Of a DNA stretch of 64,000 nucleotides, positions 1 to 7,519 are shown in pieces; position 1 is the first letter of the stretch; each line of letters starts with the position of its first letter. Source of the DNA: Vulcaniibacterium gelatinicum (lineage in GTDB: Bacteria; Pseudomonadota; Gammaproteobacteria; Xanthomonadales; Xanthomonadaceae); contig NZ_VNKO01000005.1 in NCBI RefSeq assembly GCF_008033445.1, forward strand, positions 101,001 through 165,000, in the 5' to 3' direction. The position numbers and the translations under genes were made by a program. Under the pieces are notes generated by a model, which made no database searches, had not been told where the DNA came from, and worked only from the letters and a program-made list of their open reading frames with translations.

Positions 1-824
1 TGCCTGCCCTGCTGTGCCTTCCCCTGTGCCTGCTGCTGAGCCCCGCCGCGCTGGCCTGGAGCGCGCTGGGGCACCGCCTGGTCGGGGAGCTGGCCCAGCG
101 CCAGCTGGAACCGGCCGCCCGGGAGCAGGTCCGCCGCCTGCTGGCCGGCGAACCCGAGCCGACCCTGGCCGGCGTGGCCACCTGGGCCGACGAGCTGCGC
201 GGCACCGATCTGGGCCGCAAGACCGCGCCCTGGCACTACGTCAATTTCCGCGGCGGGGACTGCACCTACGTGCCCGAGCGCGACTGCCCGAACGGCGACT
301 GCGTGGTCGGCGCGATCGAACGCCAGCGCGCGATCCTGGCCGACCGCCGCCGGCCGCGGGCCGAACGCCGCGAGGCGCTGAAGTTCCTGGTGCACTTCGT
401 CGCCGACGTGCACCAGCCGCTGCACGCCAGCCCGCGCGACGACAAGGGCGGCAACGACTTCCAGGTCAGCCTGCGCACGCCGCTGGAGCCGGAGGCCTAT
501 GCCCGCGACCGCTACCAGGACGGGGTGATGGGCACCAACCTGCACGCGGTCTGGGACTACTACGTGCTGGCCGCACGCGGGCTGGACCTGCCGGCGTACG
601 TGCGGCGGCTCGGCGCGCGGCCGTGGCCGGCGGCACCTGCCGCATCGCCGCCGGCAGCGTGGGCGCAGGAGTCCTGCCGCCTGATCGAGGCGCGCGACCT
701 GTACCCGCGCCGGCACAGGATGGACCACCGCTACCTGGACCGCATGCGCCCGCTCGCCGAACAGCGCGTGCAGCAGGCCGCGTGGCGCCTGGCGGCGCTG
801 CTCAACGCGACGTTGCGTCCCTGA
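1..824 (+). CDS. S1/P1-type nuclease (5' end outside window)
   Basis: Secreted zinc-dependent single-strand nuclease of the S1/P1 family. The open frame runs in from the left edge; the first visible residues are the end of a signal peptide (leucine-rich, ending SPAALA) followed by WSALGHRLVGE, where the mature N-terminal Trp and the following His are zinc ligands in this family. Further ligand motifs follow: HYVNF, HFVADVHQPLH and NLHAVWDYY. Roughly 270 residues are visible, close to the usual mature length, so only the start codon and the first part of the signal peptide are missing. The stop overlaps the convergent DUF442 gene by 23 bases. It probably degrades nucleic acid in the periplasm or outside the cell (inference). 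Confidence 0.9.
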   Translation, partial: PALLCLPLCLLLSPAALAWSALGHRLVGELAQRQLEPAAREQVRRLLAGEPEPTLAGVATWADELRGTDLGRKTAPWHYVNFRGGDCTYVPERDCPNGDCVVGAIERQRAILADRRRPRAERREALKFLVHFVADVHQPLHASPRDDKGGNDFQVSLRTPLEPEAYARDRYQDGVMGTNLHAVWDYYVLAARGLDLPAYVRRLGARPWPAAPAASPPAAWAQESCRLIEARDLYPRRHRMDHRYLDRMRPLAEQRVQQAAWRLAALLNATLRP

Positions 825-1377
825 GCGCCTCCGCGGGCGGCACGCCGAGGCGCTCGCGCACCACCGGCTCCAGGCCTTTCAGCCCCGCCGCGCGGCCGAA
901 CGCGAGCGCCTGTTCCGGCGTCATCCCGCCGTGGCGCTGCATCGCCAGCGCCAGCAGCGCGCCGACCCGGTTGCCGGAGGCGCAATGCACCAGCACGGCG
1001 CCGTCGCTGCCCTGCAGTGCGGCCCACAGGGCGTCGGCCTGGGCGGGGGTGATGTCGGCCGCGCCGGCCACCGGCAGGTTCACGTAGCGCAGGCCGGCCG
1101 CCGCGACTTCGGCGGCCTCGTCGCGCCCGCCCATTTCCGCCTGCGGACGCAGGTTGATCACCGTGCGCACGCCGCGCGCGGCCAGCGCCGGCCAGGCTGC
1201 TGCGTCCGGCTGGCCGCCGGTCAGCAGACCGGGCTGCGGCTCGCGGAACGCGGCGAGCGGATCGGCCTGCGTGGCGGCCGGCGCGTGGCCGGCGGGCGGT
1301 TCGGCGCGGAGCGGCAGGACGGGCAGCAGCAGGGCGAAGGCGAATGCGCAGAGCAGGGAAAGGATGCGATGGGTCAT
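802..1377 (-). CDS. DUF442 phosphatase/sulfurtransferase-like protein
   Basis: A 191-residue exported protein with a signal peptide (about residues 1-25) and a DUF442/beta-lactamase-hydrolase-like phosphatase fold. The active-site loop reads HCASGNR (Cys132, Arg137), i.e. C-x4-R rather than the C-x5-R of true tyrosine phosphatases; the six-residue loop is the rhodanese-like size. DUF442 domains are often fused to persulfide dioxygenases (Blh). Here the domain is free-standing and the last gene of a likely operon with OsmC, an RND pump and DUF2892. The start was chosen at ATG 1377 because it has a GGAG ribosome site (ggccggagatcccg before ATG) and begins the signal peptide; a longer in-frame extension is not credible. 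A sulfur-transfer role is inferred. Confidence 0.82.
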   Translation of the reverse strand: MTHRILSLLCAFAFALLLPVLPLRAEPPAGHAPAATQADPLAAFREPQPGLLTGGQPDAAAWPALAARGVRTVINLRPQAEMGGRDEAAEVAAAGLRYVNLPVAGAADITPAQADALWAALQGSDGAVLVHCASGNRVGALLALAMQRHGGMTPEQALAFGRAAGLKGLEPVVRERLGVPPAEALRDATSR

Positions 1378-1465
1378 CGGGATCTCCGGCCGTCGAGGCG
1401 GACAGGCAGCGGGCACGGGCACATCATCGCGCAACGATGCGCCGCCGGCGTGTCCGGCGCCCCAT

Positions 1466-1945
1466 TCATGCACCGGCCTCGAAGCTCCGGTCGCCCAGCA
1501 GCACGCGGCCGTGGACGTCCTTGACCGTGACGTCCACCTCGATCCCTTCGCGCACGCTCTGGGTGACGATGCAGAACTGCTCGAACTGGGCCAGGATGCG
1601 CTCGAGCTGGCGGTGCGCCTCGCCGCCCTCGGCCAGGGTGAGCTCCACCGATGCCTTCGGGATGCGCCAGCGCCCTTCGGCGTTGCGCATCGGCACCGCC
1701 ACGATCTCGGCGTGCAGCGTGCCCGGCGTGTTGTGGTACTTGCGCAGCGCGAACAGCAGGCTGGCCGAGAGGCAGTTGGCGAGCGCAGCGAGCAGCAGCC
1801 GGGCCGGATTCGGCCCCAGGCCGTGGCCCAGCGGCGGCGGCTCGTCGGTCAGCAGCGGCGCCAGGCCGGTGTCGTGGAAGCGGACGCGGAAGGCGTAGTC
1901 GCCTTCCTGCTCCAGGCTCACTCGGATCGGTTCTTCCATGCTCAT
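1466..1945 (-). CDS. OsmC/Ohr-like family protein
   Basis: OsmC-like protein of 159 residues. The two cysteines expected for the thiol peroxidase site are present: Cys58 in ALANCLSAS and Cys125 in FCIVTQSV. Family members reduce organic hydroperoxides or act on sulfane-sulfur species, using lipoyl or low-molecular-weight thiols. It lies 35 bases downstream of the RND pump gene and 88 bases upstream of the DUF442 gene, so it is probably co-transcribed with them. A second ATG two codons downstream (1939) is an alternative start; neither has a clear ribosome site. Substrate unknown. Confidence 0.85.
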   Translation of the reverse strand: MSMEEPIRVSLEQEGDYAFRVRFHDTGLAPLLTDEPPPLGHGLGPNPARLLLAALANCLSASLLFALRKYHNTPGTLHAEIVAVPMRNAEGRWRIPKASVELTLAEGGEAHRQLERILAQFEQFCIVTQSVREGIEVDVTVKDVHGRVLLGDRSFEAGA

Positions 1946-1980
1946 CGTGGTCGCTACGGTCGGGGAAGGGGGTGCGGCGT

Positions 1981-4900
1981 TCAGGCCGCGCGCGCGGCCT
2001 GGCGCCTGAGCAGGCCGTAGTACAGCAGCGGGATCACCACCAGCGTCAGCAGCGTGCTGACGAGGATGCCGAAGATCAGCGACACCGCCAGGCCGTTGAA
2101 GATCGGGTCGTCGAGGATGAAGAACGCCCCCATCATCGCCGCCAGCGCGGTCAGCGCGATCGGCTTGGCGCGCACCGCGCAGGCCTCGATCACCGCGTCC
2201 TCGGCGCTGCGGCCTTCGGCCACCGCCTGGTTGATGAAGTCCACCAGCAGGATCGAGTTGCGCACGATGATGCCGGCCAGCGCGATCATGCCGATCATCG
2301 AGGTGGCGGTGAACTGCGCGCCCAGCAGCGCGTGGCCCGGCATCACGCCGATCACGGTGAGCGGGATCGGCGCCATGATCACCAGCGGCACGAGATAGCT
2401 GCGGAACTGCGCCACCACCAGCAGGTAGATCAGCACCATGCCGGCCGCATAGGCCAGCCCCATGTCGCGGAAGGTCTCGTAGGTGATCTGCCACTCGCCG
2501 TCCCACTTCACCGCGAATCCGCTGGTGTCCTGCGGCTGGGCGATGAACCTCTGCGCGATGCGCTGCCCGTCGACTGCGTGCTCGCGCAACTGGCCGACCA
2601 GATCGGCCATGCCGTACAGCGGGCTGTCGTGCGCGCCGGCCTCGTCGCCCGTCACGTACACCACCGGCAGCAGGTCCTTGTGGTGGATCGCGCCGTCCCA
2701 TGCGGCCTTGCGCACCTCCACCAGCTCCGACAGCGGCACCAGTTGGCCCTGGCCGCCGCGCACGCGCAGCGCGAGCAGGCGCTCGGGCGTGGCCTGCTCG
2801 GACGCCGGCAGGCGCAGGCGCACCGGGCGCGGATACTTCGACGCCGCGTCCTGCAGGTACGTCGCGTCCATGCCGGACACCGCCGCCGCGAGCGCGTCGG
2901 CGATCGCCGCCTGCGGCACGCCCAGGCGCGCAGCGCGCTCGCGGTCCACCACCAGCACCTCGCGCGGGGCGTCGGCTTCGACGCTGGTGTCCACGTCCAC
3001 GATGCCCTCGGTGGCGAGGAAGCGCTGCTCCAGCGCCTTCGCCACCTGCCGGCTGCGCGCGTAGTCCGGGCCGTACACCTCGGCCACCAGCGGCGCCAGC
3101 ACCGGCGGACCGGGCGGCACTTCCACCACCTTGACCGACGCGCCGTGGCGGCGGCCGATCTCGGCGAGCGCGGGGCGCAGCGCGCGCGCGATCTCGTGGC
3201 TCTGGCGGTCGCGCTCGTGCTTGTCCACCAGGTTGACCTGCAGGTCGCCGACGTTCGGCCCGCTGCGCAGGAAGTACTGCCGCACCAGGCCGTTGAAGTT
3301 GATCGGCGCGGCGGTGCCGGCGTAGCCCTGGTAGTCGAGCACCTCCGGCACCGCGTCCACCGCGGCGGCGAGCTCGCGCAGCAGCGCGTCGGTGTCCTCG
3401 AGCGTGCGGCCCTCGGGCAGGTCCACCACCACCTGGAACTCCGACTTGTTGTCGAACGGCAGCATCTTCAGCACCACCCAGCCGAAGACCGCGAACGAGG
3501 CGGCCAGCGCCACCAGCCCGGCCATGCCGGCGAACAGCCAGCGCCGCCGGCGCGCGCCGCGCTCGCGCTCGAGGAACGGCCGCATCACGCGCTCGAACAG
3601 GCGGTGCAGCCAGCCGGCCTGGCGCTGCTCGTGCTCCGCCGCATGCGCGCCGCCATGGCGCGACAGCAGCTTCAGCGACAGCCACGGGGTGACGATCAGC
3701 GCGATCGCCAGCGAGATCAGCATGCCGGCCGAGGCGTTGATCGGGATCGGCCGCATGTACGGACCCATCAGCCCGGACACGAACGCCATCGGCATCAGCG
3801 CCGCGATCACGGTGAAGGTGGCGAGGATGGTCGGGCCGCCGACCTCGTCCACCGCCAGCGGGATCGCCTCGCGCAGCGACTTGCCGCCCGCGCTCATGTG
3901 GCGGTGGATGTTCTCCACCACCACGATCGCATCGTCCACCAGGATGCCGATCGAGAAGATCAGCGCGAACAGCGAGACGCGGTTGAGGGTGAAGCCCATC
4001 GCCCACGACGCGAACAGGGTGAGCGCGAGCGTCAGGATCACCGCGCTGCCGACCACGATCGCCTCGCGCCAGCCGAGCGCGAACAGCACCAGCAGCACCA
4101 CCGAGCCGGTGGCGAACACCAGCTTCTGGATCAGCTTCTGCGCCTTGTCGGTGGCGGTCAGGCCGTAGTCGCGCGTCACCGTGACGTGCACGCCCTCGGG
4201 GATCAGCTCGCCTTCGAGCTGCGCCAGCCGCTGGCGCACCGCGCCGGTGATGTCGGCGGCGTTGCTGCCCGGCTTCTTGGCGATGGCGATGGTCACCGCC
4301 GGGGCCGTGCCGGCCTTCGGGCCCTCGCGGCCGGCCGGCGTGCCGTGCCAGGCATAGCGCGCGGGCACGTCGCCGGCGGCGCGCACCTCGGCCACGTCGG
4401 ACAGGCGCAGCGGCTTGCCGCCGGCCAGGCCGATCACCAGGTCGCGCACCAAGGCCTCGTCGGTGAGGAAAGTGCCGGCGGTGACCGGCGTCGCGCCGGC
4501 GGGGCCGACGCGTTCGCCCAGATGCCGCACCGCGTTCGCCGCGCGCAGCGACTGCACCAGGTCGTCCACGGCCAGGCCATAGGCGGCCAGCCGCGCCGGG
4601 TCGAGCGTCACCGCGACCACGCGGTCGGGCGCGCCGATGGTGTAGACGTCGCGAGTGCCGGGGATGCGCTTGAGTTCGGTCTCCAGCGTGTGCGCGATCT
4701 CGGCGAGTTCGGTGGCGCTGCGCCACGGCGCGCCCTGGCGCGCCGACGGTGCGTCGTCGTCGGTCCACAACGTCAGGCTCATCACCGGCACGTCGTCGAT
4801 GCCCTTCGGCTTGATCAGCGGCTGGCCGACGCCGACGCCGGGCGGCATCCAGTCCAGGTTGGAGAAGACCTGGTTGTACAGGCGCACGATCGCCGGCTGG

Positions 4901-5238
4901 CGCTCGACGCCGACTTCGTATTCGACGGTGAGCACCGCCATGCCCGGGCGGCTGACCGAATAGACGTGCTTGACGCCCTCGATCTCCGCCAGCTTCTGCT
5001 CCAGCGGCGTGCTGACCAGCTGCTCGACGTCGCGCGCGCCCGCGCCGGGGAACGGCACGAACACGTTGGCCATGGTGACGTCGATCTGCGGCTCCTCCTC
5101 GCGCGGGGTGATCAGCACCGCGACCAGGCCGAGCAGCAGGCCCATCAGCGCCAGGATCGGCGTCAGCGGATTGGCCTGGAACGCGGCGGCGAGGCGGCCG
5201 GACAGGCCCAGCCGGCTGCGCGTCGTCGTGTCAGTCAT
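1981..5238 (-). CDS. RND efflux transporter, inner-membrane permease
   Basis: Resistance-nodulation-division permease of 1085 residues (AcrB family size). It has an N-terminal membrane segment (about 25-45), a large periplasmic loop, and the fourth-helix proton-relay pair Asp435-Asp436 in GILVDDAIVVVEN. The second half repeats the fold and ends in membrane helices near residues 940-1080. It should pump its substrate from the inner membrane or periplasm using the proton gradient, together with the adaptor encoded just upstream (8-base overlap). No outer-membrane channel gene is adjacent, so a TolC-like protein must come from elsewhere. The neighbours (OsmC, DUF442, DUF2892, rhodanese, thiol-sensing ArsR) suggest a thiol or sulfur-related substrate, but the sequence does not prove one. 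Confidence 0.93.
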   Translation of the reverse strand: MTDTTTRSRLGLSGRLAAAFQANPLTPILALMGLLLGLVAVLITPREEEPQIDVTMANVFVPFPGAGARDVEQLVSTPLEQKLAEIEGVKHVYSVSRPGMAVLTVEYEVGVERQPAIVRLYNQVFSNLDWMPPGVGVGQPLIKPKGIDDVPVMSLTLWTDDDAPSARQGAPWRSATELAEIAHTLETELKRIPGTRDVYTIGAPDRVVAVTLDPARLAAYGLAVDDLVQSLRAANAVRHLGERVGPAGATPVTAGTFLTDEALVRDLVIGLAGGKPLRLSDVAEVRAAGDVPARYAWHGTPAGREGPKAGTAPAVTIAIAKKPGSNAADITGAVRQRLAQLEGELIPEGVHVTVTRDYGLTATDKAQKLIQKLVFATGSVVLLVLFALGWREAIVVGSAVILTLALTLFASWAMGFTLNRVSLFALIFSIGILVDDAIVVVENIHRHMSAGGKSLREAIPLAVDEVGGPTILATFTVIAALMPMAFVSGLMGPYMRPIPINASAGMLISLAIALIVTPWLSLKLLSRHGGAHAAEHEQRQAGWLHRLFERVMRPFLERERGARRRRWLFAGMAGLVALAASFAVFGWVVLKMLPFDNKSEFQVVVDLPEGRTLEDTDALLRELAAAVDAVPEVLDYQGYAGTAAPINFNGLVRQYFLRSGPNVGDLQVNLVDKHERDRQSHEIARALRPALAEIGRRHGASVKVVEVPPGPPVLAPLVAEVYGPDYARSRQVAKALEQRFLATEGIVDVDTSVEADAPREVLVVDRERAARLGVPQAAIADALAAAVSGMDATYLQDAASKYPRPVRLRLPASEQATPERLLALRVRGGQGQLVPLSELVEVRKAAWDGAIHHKDLLPVVYVTGDEAGAHDSPLYGMADLVGQLREHAVDGQRIAQRFIAQPQDTSGFAVKWDGEWQITYETFRDMGLAYAAGMVLIYLLVVAQFRSYLVPLVIMAPIPLTVIGVMPGHALLGAQFTATSMIGMIALAGIIVRNSILLVDFINQAVAEGRSAEDAVIEACAVRAKPIALTALAAMMGAFFILDDPIFNGLAVSLIFGILVSTLLTLVVIPLLYYGLLRRQAARAA

Positions 5239-6307
5239 CGCCCGCCTCCGCGTTGCGCTGCGCGACCAGCGCCTGCACCGCGGCGACCGGATCGCGCGCG
5301 ATGCGCTCGCCCGGCTTCAGCCCCGACAGCACCTCGACCCGGTCGCCGAACGTGCGGCCGGGGCGCACCTGGCGCAGCGCGATGCGGCGCCCGGCCACGA
5401 CGTACACGCCGCTGACCTCGCCGCGCTGCACCAGCGCCGTGCGCGGAATCGCCAGGATCGGTGCGCCGGCGCCGGCGATCGGGAACACCACCTTGGCGGT
5501 GCTGCCGGGACGCGGCGCGTCGTCCAGCGCCGGCAGCAGCACCCGCACGCCGACGCTGTGCGTGGCCGGGTCCGCGGCCGGGAACACGATCGTCTGCGCC
5601 GCGTCCACGCGGCGGCCGTCGGCGAGCACGATCGCGGCGCGGCCCGCCTTGCGGATCACCGCGGCGTCCGACTGCGGCACCTGCACCTCGATCCGCAGCG
5701 CGCCCGGCGCGTGCACGGCGAGCAGCGGCTGGCCCGGCGCGACCGCCTCGCCCGGCTCGACGTGACGCGCATGTACCACGCCATCCAGCGGCGCGCGCAC
5801 CACGGTGTAGGCGGCCTGCTGCCCGGCCTGGGCGAGCTGCGCGCGGGCGGCGTCGCGCGCGGCCACCGCGGCATCGCGCGCGGCGCGCGCCTGGTCGAGC
5901 TGGGCGCCCGAGACGTAGCGGCTTTCGGCCAGCGCTGCGTAGCGGCGGTAGTTGGTCTCGGCCTCGGCCGCGGCGGCCTCGGCGGCACGCAGCTGGGCGC
6001 GCGCGGTGTCCACGCCGGCCTGCTGCTCGACCGCGGTCAGGCGCAGCAGCACCGCACCCGCGCGGACACGGTCGCCCACGTCCACGGTCACTTCGGTGAC
6101 GCGGCCGGCGGTCTGCGCGGCCAGGTCGGCCTGGCGCACCGCCTCGACCACGCCATCCCAGGCGCGGCCGCCGCCGTCCGCCGCGGTGCCGACCACGATC
6201 GTCTCCAGCGCGGGCGCCTCCCGTGCCGGCGTCTGCGGCGGCGTCCCGCCGCAGGCGGCCAGCGCCAGCGGCAGCAGGGCGGCGGCGAGCAAGCGCATCG
6301 GCTTCAT
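5231..6307 (-). CDS. RND efflux periplasmic adaptor (membrane fusion lipoprotein)
   Basis: HlyD/AcrA-type adaptor of 358 residues. It begins with a lipoprotein signal and lipobox (LALAAC, Cys19), so it is anchored to the inner membrane facing the periplasm. A biotinyl-lipoyl-like half motif (LAAQTAGRVTEVTVDVGDRV) is followed by an alpha-helical hairpin rich in Ala/Arg/Glu (about 80-150) and beta-barrel domains. It bridges the RND permease and an outer-membrane channel. Its stop overlaps the permease start by 8 bases, indicating translational coupling. The DUF2892 gene ends 16 bases upstream. Confidence 0.92.
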   Translation of the reverse strand: MKPMRLLAAALLPLALAACGGTPPQTPAREAPALETIVVGTAADGGGRAWDGVVEAVRQADLAAQTAGRVTEVTVDVGDRVRAGAVLLRLTAVEQQAGVDTARAQLRAAEAAAAEAETNYRRYAALAESRYVSGAQLDQARAARDAAVAARDAARAQLAQAGQQAAYTVVRAPLDGVVHARHVEPGEAVAPGQPLLAVHAPGALRIEVQVPQSDAAVIRKAGRAAIVLADGRRVDAAQTIVFPAADPATHSVGVRVLLPALDDAPRPGSTAKVVFPIAGAGAPILAIPRTALVQRGEVSGVYVVAGRRIALRQVRPGRTFGDRVEVLSGLKPGERIARDPVAAVQALVAQRNAEAGDD

Positions 6308-6323
6308 CGTGTCGCCACCGCCG

Positions 6324-6539
6324 TCACTTGAACTGGCAGCCGGCCGGCTGGCCGCGGCCGACGCCGAGACGGCGCAGGACCATCGCCGCCGGGCAGAACC
6401 CGGTGAACGCCGACTGCAGCAGGTTCAGGCCGACGAACGCGGTCAGCAGCCACCACCACGGCGAAACCAGCTGGGTCAGCGCCAGGCTGACCAGCACCAT
6501 CACACCGGCAAACGCCATCACGGCACGCTCGAGACTCAT
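6324..6539 (-). CDS. DUF2892 (YgaP-type membrane domain) protein
   Basis: Small membrane protein of 71 residues with two hydrophobic segments (about 8-25 and 30-48) and the sequence FTGFCPAAMVLRRLG, the conserved FCP segment of the DUF2892 family. In YgaP this domain is fused to a rhodanese; here the rhodanese is a separate divergent gene about 225 bases away. ATG 6539 is chosen for its GAGGAG ribosome site; the longer open frame upstream lacks support. It is the first gene of the leftward group. The role is inferred from context: membrane handling of sulfur species alongside the rhodanese. Confidence 0.85.
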   Translation of the reverse strand: MSLERAVMAFAGVMVLVSLALTQLVSPWWWLLTAFVGLNLLQSAFTGFCPAAMVLRRLGVGRGQPAGCQFK

Positions 6540-6680
6540 GGCGGAACTCCTCGCAGGGATGTGGATGCGGCCTGCCGTGCCCGGGATGCGGACGGTCGTC
6601 GTCCGTCGTCCCGGGTGCGCCGCATCCGACCGCGCGCCCGGGCACTGCCCCGATGCTGCCTCCCCCCTCCGGTCGGGGTG

Positions 6681-6694
6681 TTGACCCGGGTCAA
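6681..6694. promoter_or_regulatory. FNR/DNR-like palindrome
   Basis: A perfect 14-base palindrome, TTGACCCGGGTCAA, in the divergent control region. Its half-sites resemble CRP/FNR-family boxes (TTGAY-N4-RTCAA). It is centred about 54 bases before the predicted rightward transcription start, and lies downstream of the predicted leftward start, so it could activate one direction and hinder the other. Regulator identity is inferred. Confidence 0.5.
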
Positions 6695-6706
6695 GGAGCG
6701 CCGGCA

Positions 6707-6735
6707 TTGCCAATAGATTAGTTATTGCTTATATT
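6707..6735 (+). promoter_or_regulatory. Promoter of the rhodanese-arsR operon
   Basis: A -35 box TTGCCA (6707-6712), a 17-base spacer and a -10 box TATATT (6730-6735), each differing from the sigma-70 consensus at one base, followed by a GAGGAG ribosome site (6753-6758) before ATG 6765. The region is strikingly AT-rich for this genome. Confidence 0.72.
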
Positions 6736-6743
6736 AGTGTCAA
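6715..6743 (-). promoter_or_regulatory. Divergent promoter of the DUF2892-RND operon
   Basis: On the minus strand a perfect -35 TTGACA (6743-6738) is followed after 17 bases by a weak -10 TAATCT (6720-6715). It overlaps the rightward promoter back to back, so one bound repressor could silence both directions. The -10 is poor, so the exact start is uncertain. Confidence 0.45.
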
Positions 6744-6750
6744 CTGATAT
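6731..6750. promoter_or_regulatory. Candidate ArsR-family operator
   Basis: Imperfect 20-base palindrome ATATTAGTGTCAACTGATAT (half-sites ATATnAGT and ACTnATAT). It covers the rightward -10/start region and the leftward -35. A second small inverted repeat, CAATA-N7-TATTG, lies at 6711-6727. The position suits repression by the ArsR-type protein encoded at 7162-7503. The assignment is inferred. Confidence 0.5.
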
Positions 6751-6764
6751 TTGAGGAGCCGTTC

Positions 6765-7151
6765 ATGACCCTGTCCGTCCGCGACCTCGTCGCCCAGGCC
6801 CGCAGCCGCATCAGCGAGGTGGATCCCGGGGCTTTCGTGGAGGCGGCACCCGGCGACGTGCTGATTGACGTGCGCGAGCCGGCCGAATACGCCGCCGGCC
6901 ACCTGCCGGGCGCGATCAACATTCCGCGTGGCGTGCTCGAGTTCGAGATCGAGGCCCATCCGGCCCTGGGTGGCGTGACCGATCCGGCCCTGGCCGACCG
7001 TACGCGTCCGATCACGCTCTACTGCCGCTCGGGCGGCCGCGCCGCACTGGCCGCGCAGAGCCTGCAGCAACTCGGCTTCACCCGGGTGCGCTCGCTCGCC
7101 GGTGGCATCATGGCGTGGACCGCCGCCGGCCTGCCCGTGATCGCCCGCTGA
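6765..7151 (+). CDS. Rhodanese-like sulfurtransferase
   Basis: Single-domain rhodanese of 128 residues. The catalytic loop is CRSGGR with Cys87, and the family motif DVREPAEYAAGHLPGA is present at about 35-50. It transfers sulfane sulfur through a Cys persulfide in the cytoplasm (no signal peptide). It is first in a two-gene operon with the ArsR-type regulator, which starts 10 bases after its stop. It has a good GAGGAG ribosome site and a near-consensus promoter overlapped by a candidate operator, so induction by sulfide/persulfide is plausible. Confidence 0.93.
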   Translation: MTLSVRDLVAQARSRISEVDPGAFVEAAPGDVLIDVREPAEYAAGHLPGAINIPRGVLEFEIEAHPALGGVTDPALADRTRPITLYCRSGGRAALAAQSLQQLGFTRVRSLAGGIMAWTAAGLPVIAR

Positions 7152-7161
7152 TCCTGCCTCC

Positions 7162-7503
7162 ATGTCGCGCCGTTCCGTCCCCGCCCTCGACCCCGAACGC
7201 ATGCGGGCGCATGCGGGCGACGCCGCGCGCCTGCTGAAGGCGCTGGGCAACGACAAGCGGCTGATGATCCTGTGCCTGCTGGTCGAGGGCGAGCGCTCGG
7301 TCGGCGAACTCAACGCCGAGCTGGACCTGAGCCAGCCGGCGCTGTCGCAACACCTGGCGCTGCTGCGCGAGGACGGCCTGGTGCGCACCCGGCGCGAGGC
7401 GCAGACGATCTACTACTCCATCGCCGACGGCCCCGCGCAGCGCGTGCTGGAGACGCTGCACGCGATCTACTGCGGCCCGCGGTCGCGGTGCGGGCAGCGC
7501 TGA
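7162..7503 (+). CDS. ArsR-family persulfide-sensing repressor (BigR/SqrR-like)
   Basis: Winged-helix regulator of 113 residues. The recognition region is LSQPALSQHLALLREDGLV (about 56-74), followed by a beta-wing (RREAQTIYYSI). Cys38 (LMILCLL) and Cys104 (AIYCGP) are 66 residues apart, the same spacing as the sensing pair in BigR and SqrR, which form a tetrasulfide or disulfide with reactive sulfur and release DNA. No arsenic-type CVCDLC motif is present, so metal sensing is unlikely. It probably represses its own operon and the divergent pump operon through the palindrome at 6731-6750. Confidence 0.88.
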   Translation: MSRRSVPALDPERMRAHAGDAARLLKALGNDKRLMILCLLVEGERSVGELNAELDLSQPALSQHLALLREDGLVRTRREAQTIYYSIADGPAQRVLETLHAIYCGPRSRCGQR

Positions 7504-7519
7504 GGCGCGCGGCCGCGAC

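Noticed and set aside
1378..1473. N-terminal extension of the DUF442 protein.
   Set aside because: It precedes a strong ribosome site and signal peptide starting at 1377; the extra residues look like untranslated leader.
1651..5415. A 1254-residue open frame opposite the RND permease.
   Set aside because: Same effect of GC-rich third positions; His/Arg/Ala-rich with no family resemblance, whereas the opposite strand encodes a clear RND pump.
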